Notes: generated from the letters alone by a model not told the origin. Counted from the stretch's first letter, positions 34,965 to 44,684 are shown. The stretch: 64,000 nt of DNA from Alteromonadales bacterium alter-6D02 (GCA_002835545.1 PIZK01000003.1:1-64000), one strand, 5' to 3'. Translations and numbers: made by a program.

Positions 34965-36971
34965 TTAACCCTCCGTCGCGGTTAGATCGATTAACAGTTC
35001 ACCGTCTTTAACCATATCCCCAGTGTGAAAATAGACCTCATTGACCGTGCCGTCGTGCGGTGCAGTGATGCTGTATTCCATTTTCATCGCTTCCATAATC
35101 ACTAGCACGTCACCTGCTTTGACTAATTGATTTGCATTCACTGGCACATCAACAATAGTACCATTCATTGGCGCGGTTAATTTGTCATCACTTTCATCCA
35201 CCTCAAAGCTGTTGCCATCATGGTATTTACGGCTAAAGTGGTGAACTTCTTGTTTTATGAATAAACTAACTTGTTGAGTAGAGATATCAGTGAGTAAGCT
35301 CGTCTTGTGGCCATTAATCGTCGCAACAAGGTGATCATTATCGAGTATCGCTGTTGCAATAAATGCCTGACCATCGAAGGTGAAACGATAGCTGTCGTTC
35401 AGTTGCTCTACACTAATTAAATGCGAGTTTTCATGACTGTCGGTTAACTCTATAGTATGAAGAGCTGACTCGTTTAAGCGCCATGCATTGGTCGCGCCCC
35501 ATGGTGAAAATGGGTCGTTATCTTGTAAGTGTACGGCTGGGCTTGCTTGATGCTTTTGCTGCTCTAAGATAGCGAGTGAAGCAAGCATTAAAGCCCTGTA
35601 GCAAGTCTCGTTTTTTGGCGTAAATAATAAGTCCTGATGCTTCTCAATAAAGCCCGTATCAAGTTCAGCGTCTTTAAAAGGCTGGGCATCGACTAAGTTA
35701 GCTAGAAAACCGAGATTGGTTTTTAAGCCGCCAATGCGGTAGTCCTCTAAGGCTCGTGACATTCGGGCAATAGCGCGCTCACGCGTATCATCCCAAACAA
35801 TAAGCTTGGCAATCATTGGGTCGTAAAAACTACTGACCTGATCGTTTTGTATCACACCAGTATCAACACGAACATGATTACTCGCTGGTGGCTGACGTAA
35901 ATAATCTAAGCTACCTGTTGCCGGTAGAAACTCGTTATCAGGGTCTTCGGCGTAAATACGCACTTCAATAGAGTGGCCATCAATAGTGACTTGTTCTTGG
36001 TTAAGTGGCAAGGGTTCACCATAAGCGGCTTTTAGCTGCCAACTCACTAAATCAAGCCCCGTAATCATTTCTGTTACTGGGTGTTCAACTTGTAGGCGAG
36101 TATTCATCTCCATGAAATAAAAAGAGCCGTCTTCATCAAATAAGAATTCAACCGTACCTGCGCCTTGATAATTAATCGCTTTGGCAGCGGCTACAGCCGC
36201 TTCACCCATAGCAACACGGGTTTCTTGACTTAAATTAGGGGCAGGAGCTTCCTCAATGACTTTTTGATGACGACGTTGAATTGAACAGTCACGCTCAGAT
36301 AGATAAATGCAGTTACCATGACTGTCGGCAAAAACTTGAATCTCAACGTGACGAGGCTTAGTTAAGTAACGTTCAATCAACATCTTATCATTACCAAAAC
36401 CAGCAATGGCTTCACGTTTGGTTGACGCGAGTGCAGCGTCAAATTCATCCTCGCTCCATACAACGCGCATACCTTTACCACCACCGCCATAAGCGGCTTT
36501 TAGGAGCTGTGGGTAGCCAATCTCAGCGGATTGTTGTTTTAAAAAAGCAGGATCTTGTTCTTCACCATGATAACCTGGCACTAATGGTACGCCCGCATTA
36601 GTCATGATTTCTTTAGCGGCACTTTTAGAGCCCATCGCATCGATTGCTGCAACAGGTGGTCCGATAAAAGTAATATCATTATCTAGGCAGGCTTGGGCAA
36701 ACTCGACATTTTCAGACATGAAGCCATAACCCGGGTGAATGGCTTGTGCGCCTGATTCTTTGGCTGCGGCTAAGATATTATCCATTTTTAGATACGAGTC
36801 TTTGGCTGGCGCTGGGCCAATATGAAACGCTTCATCGGCCATTTTAACGTGTAACGCATCTTTATCTGCGTCAGAATAGAGTGCAACACAGCGAATGCCT
36901 AACTCGTGACAGGTCTTAATAATACGACAGGCTATCTCACCACGATTGGCAATTAAAATTTTATCGAACAT
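34965..36971 (-). CDS. liuD: Methylcrotonyl-CoA carboxylase, biotin-containing alpha subunit
   Basis: The ATP-dependent biotin carboxylase and carrier subunit, 668 residues. The biotin carboxylase part (about 1-450) has FDKILIANRGEIACRI, the ATP-grasp glycine loop KAAYGGGGKGMR, and EMNTRLQVEHPVTE. The C-terminal biotinyl domain has the modified lysine in EAMKMEYS. A less conserved linker domain lies between them. It works with LiuB to turn 3-methylcrotonyl-CoA into 3-methylglutaconyl-CoA. It could be confused with a propionyl-CoA carboxylase subunit; the liu context settles it. Confidence 0.95.
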   Translation of the reverse strand: MFDKILIANRGEIACRIIKTCHELGIRCVALYSDADKDALHVKMADEAFHIGPAPAKDSYLKMDNILAAAKESGAQAIHPGYGFMSENVEFAQACLDNDITFIGPPVAAIDAMGSKSAAKEIMTNAGVPLVPGYHGEEQDPAFLKQQSAEIGYPQLLKAAYGGGGKGMRVVWSEDEFDAALASTKREAIAGFGNDKMLIERYLTKPRHVEIQVFADSHGNCIYLSERDCSIQRRHQKVIEEAPAPNLSQETRVAMGEAAVAAAKAINYQGAGTVEFLFDEDGSFYFMEMNTRLQVEHPVTEMITGLDLVSWQLKAAYGEPLPLNQEQVTIDGHSIEVRIYAEDPDNEFLPATGSLDYLRQPPASNHVRVDTGVIQNDQVSSFYDPMIAKLIVWDDTRERAIARMSRALEDYRIGGLKTNLGFLANLVDAQPFKDAELDTGFIEKHQDLLFTPKNETCYRALMLASLAILEQQKHQASPAVHLQDNDPFSPWGATNAWRLNESALHTIELTDSHENSHLISVEQLNDSYRFTFDGQAFIATAILDNDHLVATINGHKTSLLTDISTQQVSLFIKQEVHHFSRKYHDGNSFEVDESDDKLTAPMNGTIVDVPVNANQLVKAGDVLVIMEAMKMEYSITAPHDGTVNEVYFHTGDMVKDGELLIDLTATEG

Positions 36972-36982
36972 GAGCTAATTCC

Positions 36983-37795
36983 TTAATCTTGCTTATTAAG
37001 CCAACGAGGGCTACGTTTTTCTAAGAATGAACTAAGGCCTTCTTGACCTTCTTCTGAGACTCTAATCGCGGCGATACGCTCAGAGGTACCGTGAATAGTT
37101 GCTTCATTGATTTCTTTATCAGCAACAAAGTGAATCAGCTCTTTGGCTTGGGTCATGGCTGCTGGACTATTGGCTAAGAGGGCGTCGACGATAGGCATTG
37201 CACTATTGAGTAACGCATCGTCACCTTCTTCGTCACAAATGTGGTGGACTAAGCCAAACTGTAAGGCTTGTTCTGCTCTAAATCGCTCCGCGGTTAAGAA
37301 GTAGCGTTGAGCTTGACGTCGACCTATCGCAGCAACAACGTATGGGCTGATTACAGCAGGAATTAAGCCTATTTTAACTTCACTTAAACAGAAGCTGGCA
37401 CGGTTAGTCGCGACAGCAATGTCACAACAAGCCACTAAGCCAACGGCACCGCCAAACGCCGCCCCTTGAACGAGAGCTATTGTTGGCTTTGGCGACTGAG
37501 CGATTACTTGCATCAATCTGGCTAGCACCCCTGCATCATCAAGGTTTTCTTGATAATTTTTCTTGGCCATTGATCGCATCCAGTTAAGGTCTGCGCCTGC
37601 TGAAAAGTTTTTACCTAACGAGCGTAAAATCAGCACGCGAGCTTTAGGTTCTGCGCTTAAGGTTTCGAATGCATTGATTAACTGGGCAATCATTTCATCA
37701 TCAAAGGCGTTATGCACTGCTTGGCGTAACATAGTGATGGTAGCGATACCACGGTCATCAATATTAGTTGCAACATACTGGTGAGGTTGAGTCAT
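36983..37795 (-). CDS. liuC: Methylglutaconyl-CoA hydratase
   Basis: An enoyl-CoA hydratase-fold enzyme of 270 residues that hydrates 3-methylglutaconyl-CoA to HMG-CoA. Crotonase signatures are the oxyanion-hole segment NFSAGADLNWMRSMA and VQGAAFGGAVGLVACCDIAVA, and LSEVKIGLIPAVISPYV, in which the usual catalytic-region Glu is present. Liu genes flank it: 11 bases to liuD and 12 to liuB. The assignment over generic enoyl-CoA hydratase rests mainly on the operon. Confidence 0.92.
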   Translation of the reverse strand: MTQPHQYVATNIDDRGIATITMLRQAVHNAFDDEMIAQLINAFETLSAEPKARVLILRSLGKNFSAGADLNWMRSMAKKNYQENLDDAGVLARLMQVIAQSPKPTIALVQGAAFGGAVGLVACCDIAVATNRASFCLSEVKIGLIPAVISPYVVAAIGRRQAQRYFLTAERFRAEQALQFGLVHHICDEEGDDALLNSAMPIVDALLANSPAAMTQAKELIHFVADKEINEATIHGTSERIAAIRVSEEGQEGLSSFLEKRSPRWLNKQD

Positions 37796-37807
37796 GTGCT
37801 GTTACTC

Positions 37808-39415
37808 CTACATTCTAAAGATACCGAATTTGGTATCTTCGATTTCTTTATTTAAAGCGGCGCTAATCGCTAAGCCTAGGACTTGTCGTGTTTGTGCGGG
37901 ATCGATAATGCCATCGTCCCATAAGCGTGCACTAGCATAATAAGGGTTACCTTGCGCTTCGTATTGTTCGATGATGGGTGCTTTAAATTCATCTTGTTGT
38001 TGCTCGGTCATGCTTTCGCCTTTACGTGCCAAACCGTCTTGACGAACTTGGGTTAACACGCCAGCCGCTTGCTCGCCGCCCATTACTGAGATACGTGAGT
38101 TTGGCCACATCCACATCATGGTTGGATCGTAAGCACGGCCACACATGCCATAGTTACCTGCACCATAACTGCCACCGATTAATACGGTAAATTTAGGGAC
38201 TTTAGCACAAGACACGGCTGTTACCATCTTCGCGCCATGTTTAGCGATACCTTCGGCTTCGTATTTTTGACCCACCATAAAACCGGTGATGTTTTGTAAA
38301 AATACTAATGGAATTTTGCGCTGACAACACAGCTCAATAAAGTGTGCGCCTTTTTGTGCAGATTCAGAAAATAAGATCCCGTTATTAGCGACAATACCCA
38401 CCGGATAACCGTGAATACGAGCAAAGCCACACACTAAAGTCGAACCATAGTATTGCTTGAATTCATCAAACTCAGACCCATCAACGACACGAGCAATCAC
38501 TTCTTTAACATCAAACGGCTTTTTCAAGTCGGTACCGACGATCCCGTAGAGCTCTTTGGCATCGTATAATGGCTCAACACTTGGCAACAGACTTAAGTTT
38601 GGCTTTTTGACATGATTAATACGGCTAATTGCTTGGCGCACTAGCTGTAATGCATGCTCATCATTTTGCGCGTAATGATCACTTACCCCAGAGACTTTAC
38701 AGTGAACGTCTGCACCGCCAAGGTCTTCTGCGCTCACTTCTTCACCTGTGGCTGCTTTTACTAAGGGTGGGCCGGCAAGGAAAATAGTCCCTTGCTCTTT
38801 AACGATGATTGACTCATCTGCCATTGCTGGAACATAAGCACCACCAGCGGTACATAAGCCCATTACAGAAGCAATTTGTGGAATGCCTTGCGCTGACATA
38901 TTGGCTTGGTTAAAGAAGATACGACCAAAATGGTCACGATCTGGAAATACTTCATCCTGACGCGGTAGGAAAGCACCACCTGAATCGACTAAATAAATAC
39001 ACGGCAGGTGACAACGCTCGGCGATATCTTGCGCGCGTAGGTGCTTCTTAACGGTCAGTGGGTAATAAGTCCCCCCTTTTACCGTCGCGTCATTGGCGAC
39101 AATCATACATTCGACACCGGAAACACGTCCAATACCAGCGACAACACCCGCACAAGGGACATAGTCTTCGTAGCATTGCCATGCCGCAAATTGACTAATC
39201 TCTAAAAAAGGTGAGCCTTGATCAATTAAGGTATTAATCCGGTCGCGAGCAAGCATTTTGCCACGGGATTGATGACGCTGTTGTGCGACTTCGCCACCAC
39301 CTTGCTTTAATTTTTCAATATTGGCGTTTAGTTCATCAACTAAGTCTTGCATAGCCGTACTTTTATCAATGAATTCTTGACTGCGGGTATTGATCTTACT
39401 GGAGATTGTAGCCAC
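37808..39415 (-). CDS. liuB: Methylcrotonyl-CoA carboxylase, carboxyltransferase beta subunit
   Basis: The carboxyltransferase subunit of 535 residues, which moves the carboxyl group from biotin to 3-methylcrotonyl-CoA. The two crotonase-like halves show [43 protein letters not shown], and later [21 protein letters not shown] and [17 protein letters not shown]. The C-terminus ends DTKFGIFRM, typical of this subunit. It is preceded by a 142-bp gap with a strong hairpin, unlike the tight spacing of the genes after it. Confidence 0.95.
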   Translation of the reverse strand: MATISSKINTRSQEFIDKSTAMQDLVDELNANIEKLKQGGGEVAQQRHQSRGKMLARDRINTLIDQGSPFLEISQFAAWQCYEDYVPCAGVVAGIGRVSGVECMIVANDATVKGGTYYPLTVKKHLRAQDIAERCHLPCIYLVDSGGAFLPRQDEVFPDRDHFGRIFFNQANMSAQGIPQIASVMGLCTAGGAYVPAMADESIIVKEQGTIFLAGPPLVKAATGEEVSAEDLGGADVHCKVSGVSDHYAQNDEHALQLVRQAISRINHVKKPNLSLLPSVEPLYDAKELYGIVGTDLKKPFDVKEVIARVVDGSEFDEFKQYYGSTLVCGFARIHGYPVGIVANNGILFSESAQKGAHFIELCCQRKIPLVFLQNITGFMVGQKYEAEGIAKHGAKMVTAVSCAKVPKFTVLIGGSYGAGNYGMCGRAYDPTMMWMWPNSRISVMGGEQAAGVLTQVRQDGLARKGESMTEQQQDEFKAPIIEQYEAQGNPYYASARLWDDGIIDPAQTRQVLGLAISAALNKEIEDTKFGIFRM

Positions 39416-39480
39416 TAGATAGCTCCTCGTTATTATTAGGGGAACGCTTCATTGGGCTAGGGGAGTTTATTGATATGAAT

Positions 39481-39511
39481 ATTACGAACGCATTAACGCT
39501 GCGTTCGTAAT
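39481..39511. repeat. 12-bp hairpin between liuA and liuB
   Basis: ATTACGAACGCA (39481-39492) and TGCGTTCGTAAT (39500-39511) pair perfectly around a 7-nt loop. No U-tract lies on the transcribed (minus) strand. It is likely an mRNA stability or processing element in the 142-bp gap. Confidence 0.75.
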
Positions 39512-39557
39512 GTTGATTAGTACTGACCCCTAGTGAAACGTTTGACGCACAATAGGG

Positions 39558-40727
39558 TTATTTCGATTCTGAGAATAATTCACGGCCAATTAACATACGG
39601 CGAATTTCAGAGGTGCCGGCACCAATTTCATAGAGCTTGGCATCACGTAGTAGGCGACCTGCGGCAAATTCATTAATGTAACCGTTACCGCCAAGTAGTT
39701 GGATTGTATCCAGTGCCATTTTAGTTGCTAATTCAGCACTGTATAAGATGACTCCTGCGCTGTCTTTACGCGTTGTTTCACCGCGGCCACATGATTGAGC
39801 AACATTGTAGGCATAGCTTTTTGCTGCGTTCATTTGTGTATACATATCGGCAATCTTGCCTTGAACTAGCTGGAATTCACCAATAGATTTACCGAACTGA
39901 ACACGATCATGAATATACGGTACCACTAGATCCATACACGCATCCATGATACCTAATGGGCCACCTGTTAACACAACACGTTCATAATCAAGACCGCTCA
40001 TTAAGACCTTAACACCTTCGTTAAGCTTACCTAAGATGTTTTCTTCTGGTACTTCACAGTCTTGGAAGACAAGCTCACAAGTATTTGAACCGCGCATTCC
40101 TAATTTGTCTAGTTTCTGTGCTTGACTAAAGCCTTTAAAGCCACGCTCGATGATGAAAGCGGTAATGCCGTGAGGGCCTTTCTCTGTATCTGTTTTTGCA
40201 TAAACAACATAAGTATGTGCATCAGGACCATTAGTGATCCACATTTTGTTGCCGTTTAAGATAAAGCGATCGCCTTCTTTACGCGCGTTCAGCTTCATTG
40301 AAACGACATCTGACCCCGCATTGGGTTCACTCATCGCAAGGGCACCGATGTGTTCTCCGCTAACAAGCTTTGGTAGATATTTTTCTTTTTGTGCTTGATT
40401 ACCGTTACGGTGAATTTGGTTCACACACAGGTTTGAATGTGCACCGTAGCTTAACCCTACTGACGCGCTGGCGCGGCTGATCTCTTGCATTGCAACCATA
40501 TGCGCTAAGTAGCCCATATCGACGCCGCCAAACTCTTCGGAAACGGTTATGCCTAATAATCCCATGTCACCAAATTTACGCCATAAGTCTGCTGGAAATT
40601 GGTTATCTAAATCGATTTGCTCAGCACGCGGTGCAATTTCATCTCTGGCAAATGCGTTAACAGTGTCGCGTAACATGTCAATTGTTTCGCCAAGGCCAAA
40701 GTTTAATGAACTGAATGTTGATTGCAT
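39558..40727 (-). CDS. liuA: Isovaleryl-CoA dehydrogenase
   Basis: An FAD-dependent acyl-CoA dehydrogenase of 389 residues that oxidises isovaleryl-CoA to 3-methylcrotonyl-CoA. Family marks are the FAD-contact [13 protein letters not shown] and [15 protein letters not shown], the [12 protein letters not shown] segment, and the catalytic Glu in GLDYERVVL, at the position typical of isovaleryl-CoA dehydrogenases rather than the C-terminal position of short-chain enzymes. It is the first enzyme gene after liuR. Electrons pass to ETF, which is not encoded in this window. Confidence 0.95.
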   Translation of the reverse strand: MQSTFSSLNFGLGETIDMLRDTVNAFARDEIAPRAEQIDLDNQFPADLWRKFGDMGLLGITVSEEFGGVDMGYLAHMVAMQEISRASASVGLSYGAHSNLCVNQIHRNGNQAQKEKYLPKLVSGEHIGALAMSEPNAGSDVVSMKLNARKEGDRFILNGNKMWITNGPDAHTYVVYAKTDTEKGPHGITAFIIERGFKGFSQAQKLDKLGMRGSNTCELVFQDCEVPEENILGKLNEGVKVLMSGLDYERVVLTGGPLGIMDACMDLVVPYIHDRVQFGKSIGEFQLVQGKIADMYTQMNAAKSYAYNVAQSCGRGETTRKDSAGVILYSAELATKMALDTIQLLGGNGYINEFAAGRLLRDAKLYEIGAGTSEIRRMLIGRELFSESK

Positions 40728-40752
40728 GGGGTCTCCAAAAACCGCTTAGCGG

Positions 40753-41139
40753 TTAAGTTAGGTCTTTTAATTCGCTGCGACAGCGAGTTTCTACCGAACT
40801 AAGCTCCATCAAAACTACAGTGATATCTTCCATTTGCTGTTGAAGGTGTTGTTTTTTCTCATCTATCAACGTCAACATGGTATGTAGTTGTTGGACACTT
40901 GAACGGTCAGCGTCATATAAATCAAATAAACGTCTTGTTTCTGCTAAGGAAAAACCAAGGCGTTTACCGCGTAAAATTAGTTTCAGGCGTACACGGTCTT
41001 GTGGGCTATACACGCGAGTTTGTCCTCGACGTAACGGCTTAATTAAACCTTGATCTTCATAAAACCTGATGCTCCGAGTGGTTACATCAAACTCTTTTGA
41101 AAGATCGCTAATTGAAAATGTTTTTTGTGTTTCTAACAT
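40753..41139 (-). CDS. liuR: MerR-family regulator of leucine/isovalerate catabolism
   Basis: A 128-residue MerR-type regulator. The N-terminal winged HTH is clear (FSISDLSKEFDVTTRSIRFYEDQGLIKPLRRGQTRVYS), followed by RLKLILRGKRLGFSLAETRRLFDLYD and a dimerisation coiled coil. LiuR is the known regulator of liu operons in Shewanella and other gammaproteobacteria, where it controls branched-chain acyl-CoA use. It is the first gene of the operon it presumably controls. A palindromic operator candidate lies 32 bases upstream. Confidence 0.93.
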   Translation of the reverse strand: MLETQKTFSISDLSKEFDVTTRSIRFYEDQGLIKPLRRGQTRVYSPQDRVRLKLILRGKRLGFSLAETRRLFDLYDADRSSVQQLHTMLTLIDEKKQHLQQQMEDITVVLMELSSVETRCRSELKDLT

Positions 41140-41410
41140 AAGACACAGTCCTGAAGTTTGTTATACCGTACTTGAAGTTTACGTAAAGGTAAAGATTTTA
41201 TTTTTCCATCTCAACTTTACTCACTAAAAATAAGGCTTTCAATAAGTTAATTTCCCCCATTATAAGTGGTCTTACCGTAATTTCTAGTGCTCTTAGCGCT
41301 AAGTCTAATGTTTCAACGTTACTTTAACGTGTTAGTTATATATTAGCTGTTTTTTGTACAGGTGAAGTATGAAAAACGCACTAATAATAACAATCTAATG
41401 GGGTGCAAAG
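41140..41410. other. 271-bp divergent control region, liuR / acyl-CoA synthetase
   Basis: Holds the LiuR operator candidate near the liuR side. Read on the minus strand, a TATAAC (41160-41165) lies between that operator and liuR and could be the -10. For the divergent synthetase only a GGTGCAAAG leader next to the ATG is visible. A second AT-rich partial palindrome (AACGTTACTTTAACGT near 41310) may be another site. Confidence 0.45.
41171..41194. promoter_or_regulatory. Candidate LiuR operator
   Basis: An imperfect 24-bp palindrome centred on TTTACGTAAA, with outer CTT...AAG half-ends (17 of 24 positions symmetric). Its position just upstream of a possible -10 fits MerR-type activation through a stretched promoter. 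The assignment to LiuR is inferred from location. Confidence 0.55.
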
Positions 41411-43300
41411 ATGAGTGAATTGGCAAATTACCAACAGTGGGTAACGCAAGCTACTGAAGAACCGGAACATTATTGGAGGAATGCCGCTGAGGCTATTAGC
41501 TGGGATCGTCAGGCTGATACCATTCTTGATGATGCTGATAAGCCGTTTTATCGTTGGTTTGCGGGTGCAGAGCTCAACACGTGTTTTAATGCTGTAGATC
41601 GCCATGTTATTGATGGCTATGGCGAGCAAGATGCCATCATTTATGACTCCCCCGTCACAGGAACAAAACAGAAAATCACCTATTTACAACTGCAACAGCA
41701 GGTGGCGTCACTTGCTGGAGCAATGGCAAGTGCGGGGGTTACAAAAGGTGATCGCGTGGTGATTTATATGCCAATGATCCCACAAACACTAGTCGCCATG
41801 TTAGCTTGTGCCAGACTCGGTGCAATTCACTCTGTCGTATTTGGTGGCTTTGCTGCGCCTGAATTAGCAACGCGAATTGATGACGCCAAACCCAAGCTAG
41901 TATTATCGGCTTCTTGTGGTATTGAGCCTAATCGATTGATCCCCTACAAACCATTGCTTGATGAAGCTATTGAGTTATCAACACATAAACCCGATCACAC
42001 TATTATCTATCAGCGTCAGCAGCTGGAAGCTGAGCTACAAGTTGAAAGAGACCTCGATTGGTTAACCGCTTGTGAGCAAGCGCAGCCTCATGATTGTGTC
42101 AGCGTAAAGGCTACCGATCCACTTTACATTTTATATACCTCTGGAACGACCGGGCAACCTAAAGGTGTGGTGCGTGATAATGGTGGGCACGCCGTGGCTC
42201 TTGCGTGGTCGATGAAGCATATATATAACGTTAACCCCGGTGATGTGTTTTGGGCTGCCTCTGATGTCGGCTGGGTCGTTGGCCACTCTTATATCTGTTA
42301 CGGTCCACTGATTAATCGCTGTACCACAATCGTGTTTGAAGGTAAGCCAATAGGTACACCCGATGCTGGGACATTCTGGCGAATTATCAGTGAATATCAG
42401 GTGAAAAGTTTCTTCACCGCTCCTACCGCTTTTCGTGCTATTCGTGGTTGTGACCCTGATGGTGATTTTATTAAACAATACGATATCAGCTGTTTAAGTG
42501 CATTATATTTGGCTGGGGAACGTTGTGACCCAGCAACACTTACTTGGGCGCAAGAACAGTTACAAATTCCGGTGGTAGACCATTGGTGGCAAACAGAGAC
42601 AGGCTGGCCGATGGCGGCAAACTTAATTGGCGCGTGTCCAGTGCCGATAAAAGCAGGCTCACCAGCGAGAGCAGTTCCTGGATTTAATATTGAAATTGTT
42701 GATAGCGCGGGTGAGCCAGTGGTCAAAGGTGAGTCGGGAATGATTGTTGTTAAGCTCCCCCTCCCACCGGGCACTTTGCCAACGTTATGGCAAAATAACC
42801 AGCGCTATTATGATGCTTACTTAAGCCAAGTTGAGGGTTACTATTTAACTGGTGATGCTGGTTATATCGATAGCGATGATTATTTGTGGGTGATGAACCG
42901 TATTGATGATGTGATTAATGTTGCAGGACATCGTTTATCGACGGGTCGCATTGAAGAGGTGCTCAGCGAGCATGCATCAATCGCTGAAGCCGCTGTGATT
43001 GGGGTTAACGATGAGCTTAAAGGGGAGCTGCCATTGGGCCTAGTCGTATTAAGTAGCGATAATGAGCTGTCGCAGGATGAAGTCAGCAAGGAATTGATCG
43101 CATTGGTGCGAGAACACATTGGTGCAGTCGCTGCGTTTAAACACGTAGTTGTTGTTGATAAACTACCCAAGACCCGCTCGGGGAAAATTTTACGGGCTAC
43201 GATGAAAAAAATAGCCAACGGCGACACTTATAAAGTGCCTGCAACTATTGAGGATGAAACAGTGCTAGCGCAAATTGCAGATGTGTTAGCTACCGCATAG
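41411..43300 (+). CDS. prpE: Propionyl-CoA synthetase-like acyl-CoA ligase
   Basis: An acetyl/propionyl-CoA synthetase-family AMP-forming ligase of 629 residues. Motifs are the P-loop-like YTSGTTGQPKGVVRD, WWQTETGWPM, and the C-terminal acylated-lysine motif KTRSGKILRATMKKI. ASCGIEPNRLIPYKPLLDEAI is characteristic of PrpE rather than Acs. It activates a short-chain acid, propionate or possibly isovalerate or acetoacetate given the neighbouring liu operon. It is divergent from liuR with a shared control region, so co-regulation is likely. Substrate remains uncertain. Confidence 0.85.
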   Translation: MSELANYQQWVTQATEEPEHYWRNAAEAISWDRQADTILDDADKPFYRWFAGAELNTCFNAVDRHVIDGYGEQDAIIYDSPVTGTKQKITYLQLQQQVASLAGAMASAGVTKGDRVVIYMPMIPQTLVAMLACARLGAIHSVVFGGFAAPELATRIDDAKPKLVLSASCGIEPNRLIPYKPLLDEAIELSTHKPDHTIIYQRQQLEAELQVERDLDWLTACEQAQPHDCVSVKATDPLYILYTSGTTGQPKGVVRDNGGHAVALAWSMKHIYNVNPGDVFWAASDVGWVVGHSYICYGPLINRCTTIVFEGKPIGTPDAGTFWRIISEYQVKSFFTAPTAFRAIRGCDPDGDFIKQYDISCLSALYLAGERCDPATLTWAQEQLQIPVVDHWWQTETGWPMAANLIGACPVPIKAGSPARAVPGFNIEIVDSAGEPVVKGESGMIVVKLPLPPGTLPTLWQNNQRYYDAYLSQVEGYYLTGDAGYIDSDDYLWVMNRIDDVINVAGHRLSTGRIEEVLSEHASIAEAAVIGVNDELKGELPLGLVVLSSDNELSQDEVSKELIALVREHIGAVAAFKHVVVVDKLPKTRSGKILRATMKKIANGDTYKVPATIEDETVLAQIADVLATA

Positions 43301-43324
43301 TTACACTATTTAACCGTTTGACAT

Positions 43325-43358
43325 AAAATGCCGCTGAAATACAACAGCGGCATTTTTT
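43325..43358 (+). terminator. Terminator after prpE-like gene
   Basis: AAATGCCGCTG pairs with CAGCGGCATTT around AAATACAA and is followed by a T-run. It begins about 25 nt after the stop. Confidence 0.9.
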
Positions 43359-43421
43359 TATCTAGTTGATTATGTTAGCGTGTGCCAATAAACACTCAAG
43401 CTAAGCGAACAAGGAACTCTC

Positions 43422-44219
43422 ATGTCATTTTTTAAAAAAGTATTATCGTCTGTTGGAATTGGCAGTGCGACTGTTGATACGATAATTGATAATCCTCAGT
43501 TAGCCCCAGGCGAAAGCTTAGTGGGTTATGTCGCGGTCAAAGGCGGAAGTACCGAGCAAGCTATTAATCACATCGCTGTCGCTATCTGTTGTAACTACTT
43601 TTCTGAAGAAACTTACACTGAAACAGATGAAGACGGTGAAGAAACTGAGCACACTAGAATCGTTGAACATGTGGCGAAACTAACTTCGTTTAAAGTCAGT
43701 GATAGCTTTACTACCCAAGCAGAGCAAGAGTTACGTTTCGACTTTTCTGTTGAGTTACCTTTTTATACGCCTTTGTCCCTAGGACGCTGTCAGGTGTGGG
43801 TTGATACTGATTTAGATATCGATTTTGCCTTCGATAAATCAGATAAAGACTACTTAGATGTTGTACCGTCCCCTCGTCAATCAAGTGTGCTAACGGCGAT
43901 GAGTCAATTAGGCTTTGTACTCGCTGAAGTTGAGTGTGAGAAAAGCTCGCAGTTAGGCCAGCCTTTTGTTCAAGAGTTTGAATTTGAGCCACAAGGTGGT
44001 GAGTTCAGAGGTCGTGTCGATGAGGTAGAAATGTTGATGGTTAGCCATCCTGAACAGTTAGAAATTTTAGTGGAAGTGGATCGTAAAGCGCGTGGTTTAG
44101 GCGGCTTTTTCTCAGAACTCTTAGGGCGAGATGAATCAAAATTGTGGGTTGATATTAATGATTTTGAGCAAGAACAGGTAACTGAGATATTACACCAAGC
44201 GATTAGTCACCACTGTTAA
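43422..44219 (+). CDS. Spo0M-like arrestin-fold protein
   Basis: A 265-residue cytoplasmic protein of the SpoOM (sporulation-control) family: FFKKVLSSVGIGSATVDTIID at the N-terminus, then PGESLVGYVAVKGGSTEQAI and the C-terminal EVDRKARGLGGFFSELLGRDE. The fold is arrestin-like beta sandwiches. In Bacillus it affects sporulation and cell morphology; this organism is not a spore former, so the role is unknown, probably as a scaffold or envelope-stress factor. An AAGGAA ribosome-binding site precedes the ATG. A stem-loop follows. Confidence 0.88.
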   Translation: MSFFKKVLSSVGIGSATVDTIIDNPQLAPGESLVGYVAVKGGSTEQAINHIAVAICCNYFSEETYTETDEDGEETEHTRIVEHVAKLTSFKVSDSFTTQAEQELRFDFSVELPFYTPLSLGRCQVWVDTDLDIDFAFDKSDKDYLDVVPSPRQSSVLTAMSQLGFVLAEVECEKSSQLGQPFVQEFEFEPQGGEFRGRVDEVEMLMVSHPEQLEILVEVDRKARGLGGFFSELLGRDESKLWVDINDFEQEQVTEILHQAISHHC

Positions 44220-44262
44220 GGGTTTAATAGTTAAGCTATATCTTAATTTTAATTCTCGAATT

Positions 44263-44291
44263 ATTAGCCAGTTTTGTTAAAATTGGCTAAT
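44263..44291 (+). other. 13-bp hairpin before the RRF-related gene
   Basis: ATTAGCCAGTTTT (44263-44275) pairs with AAAATTGGCTAAT (44279-44291), with one G-U and a three-base loop. Weak T-rich sequence follows (AGTTTAATT). It could terminate the Spo0M-like transcript or form a leader of the next gene, 24 nt on. Confidence 0.6.
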
Positions 44292-44315
44292 AGTTTAATT
44301 ATTATCGAGTTTATC

Positions 44316-44684
44316 TTGGCCGATAAAAAACAGTTACTGCTGCGCGCTTTTTTACGAAAGTGTTTTGATTCCTATCTACTAAAAGCCATCATTCGTGATA
44401 GCGGTGCCCACTTGTCTCGCAAAGGACGTTCGAGAGATTGGATTTTAATTGCAGATGCACAGCAAATGCAGTCGATTGTTAGTCAAATTGAACAAGCGCA
44501 GCAGCCGAGCTGGCAATGGCTAGTAAAGCTACTAAAAGAGCAGCGAATGCAATTAACTCACAATGAGTTAGTGAACTTAGTTAAACGAAACCCTGCCATT
44601 TCCACCAATCAATTAATTGGTTTAACCGACTGTACTTTAGCGCAAGCCCGAGCTGCCCTAGATGAAGTTGAGTGGGCCGAATAA
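44316..44684 (+). CDS. Ribosome recycling factor family protein (RRF_GI-like)
   Basis: A small basic protein of about 122 residues. RDSGAHLSRKGRSRDWILIADAQQMQSIVSQIE and the C-terminal TDCTLAQARAALDEVEWAE fit the gammaproteobacterial family annotated as RRF-related, which is much smaller than true RRF and of unproven function. The start was placed at TTG 44316 with GAG six bases upstream. The frame stays open to a TTG at 44274, but that falls inside the hairpin. The actual start is uncertain. It is a single gene with no operon partner visible. Confidence 0.6.
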   Translation: MADKKQLLLRAFLRKCFDSYLLKAIIRDSGAHLSRKGRSRDWILIADAQQMQSIVSQIEQAQQPSWQWLVKLLKEQRMQLTHNELVNLVKRNPAISTNQLIGLTDCTLAQARAALDEVEWAE

